Below are positions 47,881-58,639 of a DNA stretch of 64,000 nucleotides, in pieces. The stretch's first letter is position 1, and each line of letters begins with the position of its first letter. The notes under the pieces were generated by a model, which worked only from the letters and a program-made list of their open reading frames with translations, ran no database searches and was not told the origin of the DNA. A program made the position numbers and the translations under genes. The DNA comes from Siphonodentalium dalli (lineage: Eukaryota; Mollusca; Scaphopoda; Gadilida; Siphonodentaliidae): NCBI GenBank assembly GCA_032622095.1, contig CP136066.1:190642816-190706815 (forward strand), read 5' to 3'.

Positions 47881-48432
47881 AAATGATGAGGATGGCAATG
47901 AAGTAGATTTTGATGGGATGCAGGGGTATTGTTATCAATGGAGTTGTTTTAGTATAATAGAACATTAAGGAAACTGATTGTGCAGCAATACAAGTTTATT
48001 CAAGGACAACAAATTAACTAAAGATAAAATACATGTATAGAAACACATGTAATATATAAATATATAAACTCATTAAACTGCATGGGTTAAAACTTACTGA
48101 CAACAAGAGTTGGGTTAAAATTTTGATTAAAAAACACTTGCAAAGTCCCTCTTCATACATGTATATGGTATGTTAGGCAAGTTACATGTACATGTAGTTG
48201 CAATGTATACTAGTACCGGTACATGACATACCGGTGGACACAAAAATCATTATTTTAGTTCCAATGTCATTTACCAGAATACATGTACCTGTTGTACCTT
48301 GCAACTACATCTACAGTGAGGTAGTTTTGTCTCATTTAAACTTTCTAAATGGGTTTCTCCCTTTGAATGACATAAACTAATGTGAGTATACACATGAGCT
48401 GTGGTGTGAAATACACACCAAAAAATTATTTC
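47881..48432. other. 3' flank of the zinc-finger gene
   Basis: AT-rich, with ACATGTA-type short repeats (48160-48300). No clear minus-strand polyadenylation signal was fixed. Confidence 0.4.
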
Positions 48433-50124
48433 TTAGTCTGAGGACATGTTTCCTGTCATTATCTTACTAGACTGAATAAATGATTTCTCGCACACATCAC
48501 ATTGATACGGGCGATCTCCAGTGTGGATCCTCTTATGTATAGTCAGGGAACTAGACTGAATAAATGATTTCTCGCACACATCACATTGATACGGGCAATC
48601 TCCCGTGTGGATCCTCTTATGATTCGTCAGATGACTCGAGCGAGTAAATGATTTCTGGCACAAATCACATTGATATGGGCGATCAACAGTGTGGACCCTC
48701 TTATGGTTCGTCAGGTGGTCCGACCGAGTAAATGATTTATCGCACATATCACATTGATACCGACGATTTCCCGTGTGGATCCTCTTATGATTCGTCAGGT
48801 TACCCGACTCAGTAAATGATTTATAACACACATCACACGGATACGGGCGATCGCCAGTGTGAATCATCTTATGTCTCTTCAGACGACTCGAGAGATTAAA
48901 TGATTTATCACACACGTCACATTGATACGGGCGATCACCAGTGTGGACCCTCTTATGGTTCGTCAGGTGGTCCGACCGAGTAAATGATTTCTCGCACAGA
49001 TCACATTGATACGGGCGATCTCCCGTGTGGATCCTCTTATGATTTGTCAGGTGACTCGACCCAGTAAATGATTTATCGCACACATCACATTGATACGGAC
49101 GATCACCAGTGTGAATCCTCTTATGTATAGTCAGGGAATTCGACTGAATAAATGATTTCTCGCACATATCACATTTATACGGGCGATCTCCAGTGTGGAT
49201 CCTCTTATGATTCGTCAGGTGACTCGACCCAGTAAATTATTTATCGCACACATCACATTGATACGGGCGATCACCAGTGTGAATCATCTTATGTATAGTC
49301 AGGGAATTCGACTGAAAAAATGATTTCTCGCACACATCACATTGATACGGGCGATCTCCCGTGTGAATCATCTTATGTCTCTTCAGACGACTCAAGAGAG
49401 TAAATGATTTATCGCACACATCACATTGATACGGACGATCACCAGTGTGAATCCTCTTATGTATAGTCAGGGAATTCGACTGAATAAATGATTTCTCGCA
49501 CATATCACATTTATACGGGCGATCTCCAGTGTGGATCCTCTTATGATTCGTCAGGTGACTCGACCCAGTAAATTATTTATCGCACACATCACATTGATAC
49601 GGGCGATCACCAGTGTGAATCATCTTATGTATAGTCAGGGAATTCGACTGAAAAAATGATTTCTCGCACATATCACATTGATACGGGCGATCTCCCGTGT
49701 GAATCATCTTATGTCTCTTCAGACGACTCAAGAGAGTAAATGATTTATCGCACACGTCACATTGATACGGGCGATCACCAGTGTGGACCCTCTTATGGTT
49801 CGTCAGGTGGTCCGACCGAGTAAATGATTTCTCGCACAGATCACATTGATACGGGCGATCTCCCGTGTGGGTCATCATATGCGTCGCCAGGCTACTCGAC
49901 TGAGTAAATGATTTCTCGCACAAATCACATTGATATGGGCGATCAACAGCGTGTATTCTCTTATGTGACAGTAAATATGCAGATGTGCTGCACAATTTCG
50001 AGCATATATCGCACTGATATGAACGAGCACGCTTATGCTTTGTCTTATTGTGCAAGCTGGTTAACGAATCCACGCATGTCTGTGACGTATTCCCCGGTGT
50101 GTGTTTATTCTCTCCAATTTCCAT
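48433..50124 (-). pseudogene. C2H2 zinc-finger array, 18 fingers plus a partial, two in-frame stops
   Basis: One continuous minus-strand frame of 564 codons. It starts MEIGENKHTPGNTSQ, then 28-residue fingers of the PYQCDxCxKSFx5Lx2Hx3H kind joined by TGDR linkers, ending in SFIQSSKIMTGNMSSD. Such proteins bind DNA in the nucleus; specificity residues include QSNSLTI, RSDHLTN, LLSRLKR and GSSHLTN. TAA occurs at 49573-49575 and again at 49237-49239, each where the equivalent finger (49069-49074 region) has TCA (KSFTGSSHL). The stops are exactly 336 bp apart, four fingers, and the blocks around them are near-identical. The frame stays open upstream of Met to about 50247, where AATTAG could be a splice acceptor. 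Without readthrough only 5 full fingers follow the N-terminal Met; the 244-codon downstream piece could be translated separately. Confidence 0.88.
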
Positions 50125-50206
50125 TGTTGAATTTGATGGCTCCTCCGCTCCATTAGACCCAGTTGAGTCACATACATGATATACACATGTATGAGACTCA
50201 GATCTC

Positions 50207-52326
50207 GTCAGTAGTGGCCGGATCTGATGCTCATACCTTTTCTAATTACAGGCGACAAAGGACTCCTGGTCGCAGATTCTGCTTGGTTCTCTTATTATGG
50301 TGACAATAAAGACAAGATTCCACCAAAAGTTCCGAAATCCGCGCCTTCATGAGCTAAAATAAAGACTTTTGTCATTTGTGCAAAAAAATTGTTGTCTGTC
50401 TGTTTACGAAAGCGATATTTCACCACATGTTAATACTGTTTGTCATGCGCAGTTCAATGTTTCATGATGGTCAATAAAACGTGTACTCCACCCCGAAGAC
50501 GACTGTTGGAAATGTGTACTTGGAAGATATTATGGAAAAACTAAATTCTTTTGCTAAATGTTATGCTACTATGCCAATATATTACATATGTAATAAAAAT
50601 ATTACCGAAAAATTATCAACATATACTTTTTAATAGAATTGTTGCATCGAAAATATACTATTTAAAAAGTGTACTCCAAGCCAGAATGAGAAAAAGTGTA
50701 GCCGAGTTAGATCATGCTTTATTACCCACTTCTACAAAATGTTGTATTATACTTTCAACAAGTTGTAGAAATATATTGGTGATATGAAGTAATTATTTTA
50801 TTCAGTGAAACATAATCAGTTCTCACATTTGTCATGGTGTCAAAAAATGACATACTCCGGCCCTGACGCCGACTCGGGGAAATTGTGTGTATACCGGTAC
50901 CGGTACTCGGAAGATATATGGTATAATTGCATCACTATACGGTATATATACTTATACCATTGTTAACTTCATTAAAAGTTGAACAAAACAATCATTCTCC
51001 TATTATAATAAAGTGTACATCGAAATAGCATTAAAAAGTGTAGGCCTACTGCCCTACTCCGGATCCGACTCATACATTTGGCCAATATCGGGGTTTTTTT
51101 TTTCATTCAGTGTCTATTTGTTCAGTTTAATAATTACGGTACCTACTCTCGTCCTGTATCTGGGATTGGGATAAGCAGACTTCATGGTAGCCGTTTTGTT
51201 ATAGTTTTCTTTGTCCTGGTTTCCCCCCTGCACTAACAGCTACAAACTTGCACCATCATCTGGTCGTCCGTTGTTCGCACAGTAGTGAAACAAACGCTAT
51301 TTATTTATACCATATCAGGAATAGACTCACACGGAATGCTCTTGTCCAAAAGCAAATATTTTTAGGTGTAACATGTTTTCATATTAGCGAAACAAACGCT
51401 AATTATAATAACCTATTTAGTGACACTTTAGTGATAATATATCGCCATTTTATTGTTCATAAATAGGCCTAACAAGTTTTGAGACTTTTTTTTACCATAC
51501 AGTTGACTGGTTTATAGCATTAGTCTGTTGCAGTAAATCGATTCTGATAACTAAAGCTTATTTTGAACAAATGTTGTTATTGTATATATATACGCAATAG
51601 GCACACGAAAGCAAACCTTATGGGTGTTAGAATACAAACACAGTTCGCGCAGCTATCAATGCGCGACGATGTGATTATGTCATTTTTGACACCATGCATG
51701 ACAAATGTGAGAACTGATTATGTTTCACTGAATAAAATAATTACTTCATATCACCAATATATTTCTACAACTTGTTGAAAGTATAATACAACATTTTGTA
51801 GAAGTGGGTAATAAAGCATGATCTAACTCGGCTACACTTTTTCTCATTCTGGCTTGGAGTACACGTTTTAAATAGTATATTTTCGAAGCAACAATTCTAT
51901 TAAAAAGTATATGTTGATAATTTTTCGGTAATATTTTTATTACATATGTAATAAATTGGCATAGTAGCATAACATTTAGCAAAAGAATTTAGTTTTTCCA
52001 TAATATCTTCCAAGTACACATTTCCAACAGTCGTCTTCGGGGTGGAGTACACGTTTTATTGACCATCATGAAACATTTAACTGCGCATGACAAACAGCAT
52101 TAACATGTGGTGAAATATCGCTTCCGTAAACAGACAGACAACAATTTCTTTTGCACAAATGACAAAAGTCTTTATTTTAGCTCATGAAGGCGCGGATTTC
52201 GGAACTTTTGGTGGAATCTTGTCTTTATTGTCACCATAATAAGAGAACCAAGCAGAATCTGCGACCAAGAGTCCTTTGTCGCCTGTAATTAGAAAAGGTA
52301 TGAGCATCAGATCCGGCCACTACTGA
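50207..52326. repeat. Large inverted repeat, about 650-bp arms, 0.8-kb loop
   Basis: The left arm 50207-50855 reads GTCAGTAGTGGCCGGATCTG to GGTGTCAAAAAATGACATA. The right arm 51676-52326 is its reverse complement with few changes, for example one extra CATG. The left arm covers the 5' flank and the start of the open frame of the zinc-finger gene, so the right arm is a mirrored copy of that upstream DNA. No target duplication seen. The loop repeats arm-like words (GTACTCGGAAGATAT, AAAGTGTA). Confidence 0.88.
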
Positions 52327-52836
52327 CCCAATCTGAAGCTCTAAAGAGTGTAAATCTTTAGAGCTTCCCTGGAGCTACCGCTCCATACATAGTTTTAACT
52401 GTAGGTCTATTTGTAATTGTAATGTGTCAATGTTGGCCTTAACTCGGTTTATCTGGCAAAAGCCAACAGATAATCTCATACAAGAGATAACTTTATCGAA
52501 TAGATTATCGATACCGCCATGTTAAGAAATCATCGAATAATACGAGCCAAAAATAAGAAATATGTTTCAATCACGATTAAGGCGATTGAAAAAGTGGTTT
52601 CAAGCAGCGGAGGTCGGAATAGAACAATGTGACAATAAAAACTTTACTATTTTAAGAGTTATTGAGTCTGCAGTTATTTCAAACTCACAGTTTATATATT
52701 GTATTACACTCCTACGCGCGATTTCCATTGAAAGTCTTGAATCCTCCTAGTCCAGTCGTGGCCACATCTACAGCACAAAGAGCTCGAGGAATCCTCGTGA
52801 CGTCACCAGGTGAATCTCGGGGTTCCCCGGAAAGTC
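52327..52836. other. Unassigned; short hairpin
   Basis: GAAGCTCTAAAGAGTGTAAA and TCTTTAGAGCTTC form a hairpin at 52333-52366. Nothing else recognised. Confidence 0.45.
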
Positions 52837-54013
52837 GGAAATACTAGACTGGTACCCTGTCCCAACTCCAGCTACTCGCCCGTAGGGACAGGGATAGGCT
52901 AAACAGAAAGTGGAATTTTGAATTGTGTTTCCGGTTTGTGAGACATTGTTTTAAAATAGAAAAGCACATTTCAACATCGGTACGTTTTTCTTAATTTAAT
53001 AATACAAGACGCAATTATATAACTTTGACAACTACTCAATCAAATTGAATAGAGTGTTTTTCACAGGAATCGACTAACCCCGATCAACGGCAATAAGTTA
53101 AATAGTGCGAAATCATGTTTTTGTAGCTTGGATATTTGGAAACTCTGATGTCAACAAACACCCCCCGTAACAGGTTACATCAATTTTGTGTGGAAGTTTG
53201 CTGGCTCATGTCGCATTTTATTAACTAAATTCGTCGGGGATATATTTACGCTCATGTTGATACCAAAATTAACACAATGGGTCGATGTGATTTGCCTGGG
53301 TGGACCTTTTACCATAAATTGCCAAACTTGGCTATACCGTCCCATGATCTGACAAGTTGGTCAGTCTGTACTACATACATTTAAGGGGTTTATTTACATT
53401 AATGATAAAACAGGTATCTCCTTCACACATATATGTCAATATAAGTTGATGACGATAGTTTTATTTGTTCCAAATAAGTTTCGTGAGGTACTAGTAATCA
53501 CACCCCACCCCCCCCCCCTCGTGCACGGTTACATCAACATTGAAGAAGTTTGCTGCCTCATGTCTGATTTTTTTATTTCGATGTTTCGGCTATATTATTG
53601 TGGTCATTTTAGTACCAAAATCATCTATATGAGGCAGATATATTTTGTTTGCGTGATGTCACTCATTTGAAATAGTTGTCAGCTACAAAGAGGCGATCTA
53701 ATTAATAAATATGATATTACTTGGTAGATTTGACATTATTTTATTTATTTGTTTGTGACAGTGACCCCCGCACATGTTTTATTGGTGACACAGTGACCCT
53801 GCACGTGTTTGACATTCAGTCTCAGGCTGATATCGGACCTGATATCAAACCAACCAAGTAATATCCTCTAAATTTCAAGCCTAAAATTAAATAAACCTAG
53901 TTAACTGCATACCATGTTGTTCTGATAGAAACTATTGCCTCAAATAAAAAAAATGGGTCCCTATTTCAGAAAATTAATTGCTTATTTTCTATTGATTAAA
54001 AATCTTTTCTGTA

Positions 54014-54262
54014 TTAACCTTTCCATGACTGGAGCTTCCTCAAATTTTGTGAACACCCTGTGCCAATGCACTCTCTTATAAATGTGAGGATCCCTTATAA
54101 AAGAGAATGCTTTGGCCAAACAATATTTACCTTGATCTTGTAAGACAATGCATTCTCTTATATATGCGAGGCGCCCTATGGGAGACTCGCATATATAAGA
54201 GAATGCTTTGGAACAGGGTCTTTAATGCTGCACCAGTACGGCTCCCGTCATGAAAGGATTAA
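54014..54262. mobile_element. TTAA MITE, second subfamily, inside the 3.9-kb element
   Basis: TTAA at 54014-54017 and 54259-54262, with ends CCTTTCCATGACTGGAG and CTCCCGTCATGAAAGGA inverted. Contains CTCTTATATATGCGAGG hairpin parts and AACAATATTTACCTTGA, shared with 36597-36851. Confidence 0.83.
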
Positions 54263-54436
54263 AGATTTGCACTCTAATCCTCATCAATTAGTTTTGACTT
54301 TTACAATGTAGCACTGGTACTTGATTTACTGAGAGTAATGTAGAATGAAATAGAATATTCTTATGCAGATTTTGAGGTAAATAGTCCAGGTGTCATTTAT
54401 AAATTTGGTAGACAAATAAAAATATTAGGATCAGGG

Positions 54437-54893
54437 TCAAGCCTGGATATAGTGTGTCTGCTGTGTCAGACATTTGCAGAATGATGTCCCCAGAGGGTGA
54501 ATTTAGTGATGCTACCCTGCACCACCAAATTAACCCTCTGGGAACCTCATTCTGTTTAGGCCTCATCTTCTGGAAGTACATGTACCAGTACTATGGCCTC
54601 AAATTAACATTGATTTTAGTTACTTTTCTGTTCAGTTACTATTTTCCCCCTAATTTGCAGACAATAATTTGCATAATCGAGGTGACTAATGAGTGAACAT
54701 TATCAACTTCAACTGGGGAATTTCAATCTGATCCTAGGTCTCCCATAGCAGTTGAGGCCTAAGCAGAATGAGGTTCCCAAATGGTGAATTTGGTGATGCT
54801 AGCCTGCTGTGTCTGACAGTGTCAATAAATTCACTCTCTGGGGACATGATTCTGCAAATGTCAGACACACTAAATCCGGGCTTGGTCTGGGTA
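54437..54893. repeat. Foldback with about 140-bp arms
   Basis: The left arm 54437-54575 (TAGTGTGTCTG, CATTTGCAGAAT, ATGTCCCCAGAG, GGGAACCTCATTCTG) is inverted at 54748-54893. About 170 bp lie between. Confidence 0.78.
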
Positions 54894-54928
54894 TTTATTA
54901 AGGTAGGTATGGGGGACCTCAAACTGTA

Positions 54929-55141
54929 CAGTAATGCTCTAAGTAATCGACTTCTTAACCACAGCAGAATTATGTGTAACTTTTCAGGATTTAGTTGGAA
55001 ATATGGCTCGTTGCCATTCATCGGAAAGTTCTCCCCGTGAGCTTTCCGATGAATTACAACAAGCCATATTTCCGACTAAATCCTGAAAAGTTACCCATAA
55101 TTCTGCTGTGGTTAAGAAGTCGATTACTTAGAGCATTACTG
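54929..55141. mobile_element. TA-flanked foldback MITE, copy 3
   Basis: CAGTAATGCTCTAAGTAATC to TAGAGCATTACTG; TA on both sides. Shares TTAGT(C/T)GGAAATATGGC with copies 1 and 2. Confidence 0.87.
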
Positions 55142-55143
55142 TA

Positions 55144-55342
55144 GTAATTGACTCTTTAGCCACAGAAGAATTATGGGAAATGTTTCAGGATTTAGTCGGA
55201 AATATGGCTTGTTGCTATTCAGTGGAAAACTCTCACCGAGAGCTATCTGATGAATGGCAGCAAGCCATATTTCCGACTAAATCCTGAAAAATTACCCATA
55301 ATTCTGCTGTGGTTAAGGAGTCGATTATTTAGGGCATTACTG
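55144..55342. mobile_element. TA-flanked foldback MITE, copy 4, left end lost
   Basis: Abuts copy 3. Starts inside the canonical arm (GTAATTGACTC) but keeps the right end TAGGGCATTACTG with TA after it. The missing outer 13 bases suggest insertion into, or deletion against, copy 3. Confidence 0.75.
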
Positions 55343-55412
55343 TACAAGTAGGCCTGTACTGTACAAGACATGCTTTTTTCAATATGTCATACAAACTATT
55401 ATTAATTTTTAG

Positions 55413-55688
55413 GTGATGAGCTGAGAAGAGTTATAACCACCTTACCAAGACTCATAGATCATAATGTCATGAGGATAAAGGTATGATTTCAGAGCTGTTA
55501 GCCATTTATTCCAAATATATTATAAAATTGTATTTAAAATAATAACCACTAAAATATGATATGCATTTCAGAAAACTTACAGAAAAACTTTGTCTTTTTT
55601 TCTCACGGAGTGGTGTTTGGTCGGGGTGCTGATATCCCGATTTCTTTTTACATTTCTTCTCTTTGTACTGACACTCGTTGATATTTAA
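55413..55688 (+). other. Two possible exons inside the 3.9-kb element
   Basis: AATTTTTAG/GTGATGAG opens a frame DELRRVITTLPRLIDHNVMR ending IK with AAAG/GTATGA after it (55413-55480). Next, TGCATTTCAG (to 55571) precedes a 38-codon frame in matching phase, KTYRKTLSFFLTEWC and a hydrophobic run LFTFLLFVLTLVDI, with stop at 55686. Splice signals and phase agree; no protein family is recognised. Could be captured host exons or chance. Confidence 0.3.
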
Positions 55689-56869
55689 CTTGGTGTACGG
55701 TCCATTTCTGCAAAATATTAAACATATTACTAGTACTTATGCTATAACTAAGCTATAATAGCAACATGATTTTTTTCATCTACTATTTTTAATTATTTAC
55801 ACATTTTGCTGAGACTCAAAATTATTATAAAAAAAATATATACTGGTATGGTCAAACATGAATAGCCATACTGACATACAGACAACAACAAATAATATGC
55901 ACTAGTAATATTAACCCTCAGGCTCCGTTGCTCCACAGACAACTCAGATTTTCCCGTTTGACACAAAACACCTCACGCAAACAAAATATATCTGCCTCAT
56001 ATAGATGATTTTGGTACTAAAATGACCACAATAATATAGCTGAAACATCGAAATAAAAAAATCAGACATGAGGCAGCAAACTTCTTCAATGTTGATGTAA
56101 CCGTGCACGAGGGGGGTGGGGTGTGATTACTAGTACCTCACGAAACTTATTTGGAACAAATAAAACTATCGTCATCAACTTATATTGACATATATGTGTG
56201 AAGGAGATACCTGTTTTATCATTAATGTAAATAAACCCCTTAAATGTATGTAGTACAGACTGACCAACTTGTCAGATCATGGGACGGTATAGCCAAGTTT
56301 GGCAATTTATGGTAAAAGGTCCACCCAGGCAAATCACATCGACCCATTGTGTTAATTTTGGTATCAACATGAGCGTAAATATATCCCCGACGAATTTAGT
56401 TAATAAAATGCGACATGAGCCAGCAAACTTCGACACAAAATTGATGTAACCTGTTACGGGGGGTGTTTGTTGACATCAGAGTTTCCAAATATCCAAGCTA
56501 CAAAAACATGATTTCGCACTATTTAACTTATTGCCGTTGATCGGGGTTAGTCGATTCCTGTGAAAAACACTCTATTCAATTTGATTGAGTAGTTGTCAAA
56601 GTTATATAATTGCGTCTTGTATTATTAAATTAAGAAAAACGTACCGATGTTGAAATGTGCTTTTCTATTTTAAAACAATGTCTCACAAACCGGAAACACA
56701 ATTCAAAATTCCACTTTCTGTTTAGCCTATCCCTGTCCCTACGGGCGAGTAGCTGGAGTTGGGACAGGGGTACCAGTCTAGGAAATACTCGATCATAGGA
56801 TCGGCAGGTAGCGGTGACCTCACCTAATGTTTCCGGGAGAATCTCAAAAGAACCTGACTAATTTACCCA

Positions 56870-56995
56870 TTTCCACAACACTCTCTCCCGTTTTTATCGA
56901 AAAAGGGCGAAATCTTCCACTCTAAAATAACTATATTTTATAAATCACCTTGGGTGCCCTTGGAGATTTATAAGGTGGAGAGAGTGTTAGCCACT
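56870..56995. repeat. Hairpin AACACTCTCTCC / GGAGAGAGTGTT
   Basis: ACAACACTCTCTCCCGT (56875) faces GGTGGAGAGAGTGTTAG (56975), with AAATC(A/T)CC..GG.GATTTAT inside. Function unknown. Confidence 0.5.
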
Positions 56996-57006
56996 TTTAA
57001 GAGTAG

Positions 57007-57640
57007 CAAGATCCCCAGCCAAAAAGGGATCGGCGTTAGCGACCCATGTACGTGGTGCCCTTAGTTCACTATGCCCCCAATGATGCATAACAATGAGATA
57101 CAAGATCTCGGGTTCCGAAAACCAAAATGGAACCTGACACAAACTGAGCTATCAAGGTTCCCTTGCTATCACAGGAAGGTCCTCTATGTAAAACAAACGA
57201 CTTTCTAACTAATTTCATTAGGATCAGTAACTTGCAGATTTTGAAAAAAGAATAACGTAACACCTGCCAAGCATCCGCTAAGGTTGGCATTCCCTAATTA
57301 AAACCTAAATTATTTTTTTCAAGATCCCCAGCCAAAAAAGGATCGGCGTTAGCGCCCTATGAACATGCTGCACATAGGTTACTATGCCCCCAATGACACC
57401 TAACAAAACAGATATAAGATCTCATGTTCCGAAAACCAAAATGGAACCTAACACAACCTGATCAATCAAGGTTCCCTTGCGATCACATGAAAGTTCTCTA
57501 TATAAAATTACTATTTAATAATAGCCTGTCTATTGGAAAAGAATCTAGCACCCGCCATACGTCCGTTACGGTAAGTGCTCTCCTGGTTCAGAACCTGCCA
57601 CACAGCCATTACGGTAGGTACTTTCCAGCTTCTGAACCCT
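57007..57640. repeat. Direct repeats downstream of the TatD gene
   Basis: 57007-57205 recurs at 57321-57512 (CAAGATCCCCAGCCAAAAA, GGATCGGCGTTAGCG, CTATGCCCCCAATGA, GTTCCGAAAACCAAAATGGA, TCAAGGTTCCCTTGC), a 314-bp offset. A shorter pair (ATTACGGTA(A/G)GT, TTCTGAACC) lies at 57548-57640. Copies differ by substitutions. Confidence 0.82.
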
Positions 57641-57662
57641 AGGGAATCACCCATACAGGTTT

Positions 57663-58639
57663 CTAAATCCGGTATATCAGCCGCGCGTTCGCTACGGTTT
57701 GATTTAGAATTTCCTCCATGCTCTCCCGGCGGATCTTGGCAACGGCTCGAGCCACTTCTCCAATAACCGCAGGGGTGCTGAATTTCCTCTGCCTCAGCAT
57801 TGGAAAATATGGGGCATCCGTTTCCAACAACAATCGGTGTCGAGGGATTGCTGCCAGTCCTAGTTGTTGCTCCTGACTAAATACAGAGCACAATCCTGTA
57901 ACTCCGACATAGGTGTTGGGCCTATGGTGCAACCAGGCAAAAACATGTTCGGACACCCCGTGAAGCAATGGAGGTGAATAACCTGATCAATATGAGTTGC
58001 CCTAAAAATTTGGATCAGGGCCGTGTTGAGGACATCATGGGACGTCGGGTCGTCTTCCGTCCCACGAATGTGTAATATAATCGGCTTATGTTTGGGCGAC
58101 CGATCGAGGAGCTCCCCAAACATCTTGTCTTGGCGAGCCTTCTCCATCGGGGTAGACGTACAAGTCCGATCTAAGCCGATTTCCCCAACTGCCACTACCT
58201 TGTGATGGTACATCAACTCCATCAGTCTTCCCATTCGGTCCGGCCTTTGGAGCATCCCGTATTTTTTAGGATGGCATCCCACAGCTAGCGGTGGCGATTC
58301 CAGATACAAATCCACCTTCTCGTAGTCTGCCGGGTCACAAAGGACGTTGACAGCCCCTATCAGCTGTACTTGAACCTCTGGTTGAACACGGTCTTGCGTC
58401 TGCTTGATCAGGTCCACCAGCGGGGTCGATGGTCTCAATTCGAATGACCTTTGTACCCGGTTGAGATGAAAGTGCGAATCAATCGCTTGTGGGAGGATTT
58501 TCATGGGTTCAGTAGCCGTGATAGACAAAGACCCTGTTTTCTCATCCTGAATGCTTGTCCGTATTGTTGGTACCTGGACGTCACTGACTATTTGTCCAAT
58601 TGTCGGACATACCGTCAGGGATGAGATGTCGTCACGTTC
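57663..58639 (-). pseudogene. TatD-family metal-dependent nuclease domain, frameshifted
   Basis: The minus strand is open from 58639 (DDISSLTVCPTIGQIVSDVQ). The TatD fold then follows: IDSHFHLN (first two metal His), LAVGCHPKKYG, VVAVGEIGLDRT (catalytic Glu), IILHIRG and VIHLHCFTG. There the frame shifts by one base at a G4 tract (CCCC at 57956-57959, plus strand). It resumes as SEHVFAWLHHRPNTYVGVTG, then RHRLLLETDAPYFPMLRQRK (last metal Asp), ending at 57663. All metal ligands survive, so the break is recent or a tract-length error. TatD proteins are 3'-5' exonucleases or DNases. Its N-terminal part lies beyond the 58652-62028 insertion; TATDN2-like proteins are the nearest known layout. Confidence 0.87.

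Larger units (their letters stand above)
52845..56780. mobile_element. 3.9-kb DNA transposon with about 810-bp terminal inverted repeats
   Basis: The left arm 52845-53656 and right arm 55973-56780 are near-identical inverted copies (differences seen: a C-run length, single bases). The termini read TAGACTGGTACCC. The 8-bp flank GGAAATAC occurs on both sides (52837-52844, 56781-56788), a clear target duplication. Eight bases fits hAT, P or Merlin-type transposases. No transposase core is evident; the 2.3-kb interior holds other MITEs and two possible exons. Each arm seems built of two old repeats (ACATCAA....GAAGTTTGCTG). Confidence 0.88.

Noticed and set aside
47181-47965. Gly/Val/Tyr-rich frames of 80-145 codons on both strands
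   Set aside because: Artefacts of the inverted ACCCAGGTGTACC array; the same words appear in overlapping frames.
42300-51440. Similarity between 42,320-42,530 and 51,280-51,420 (AAACGCT, CATATCAGGA)
   Set aside because: Only short words match; no continuous alignment by eye.
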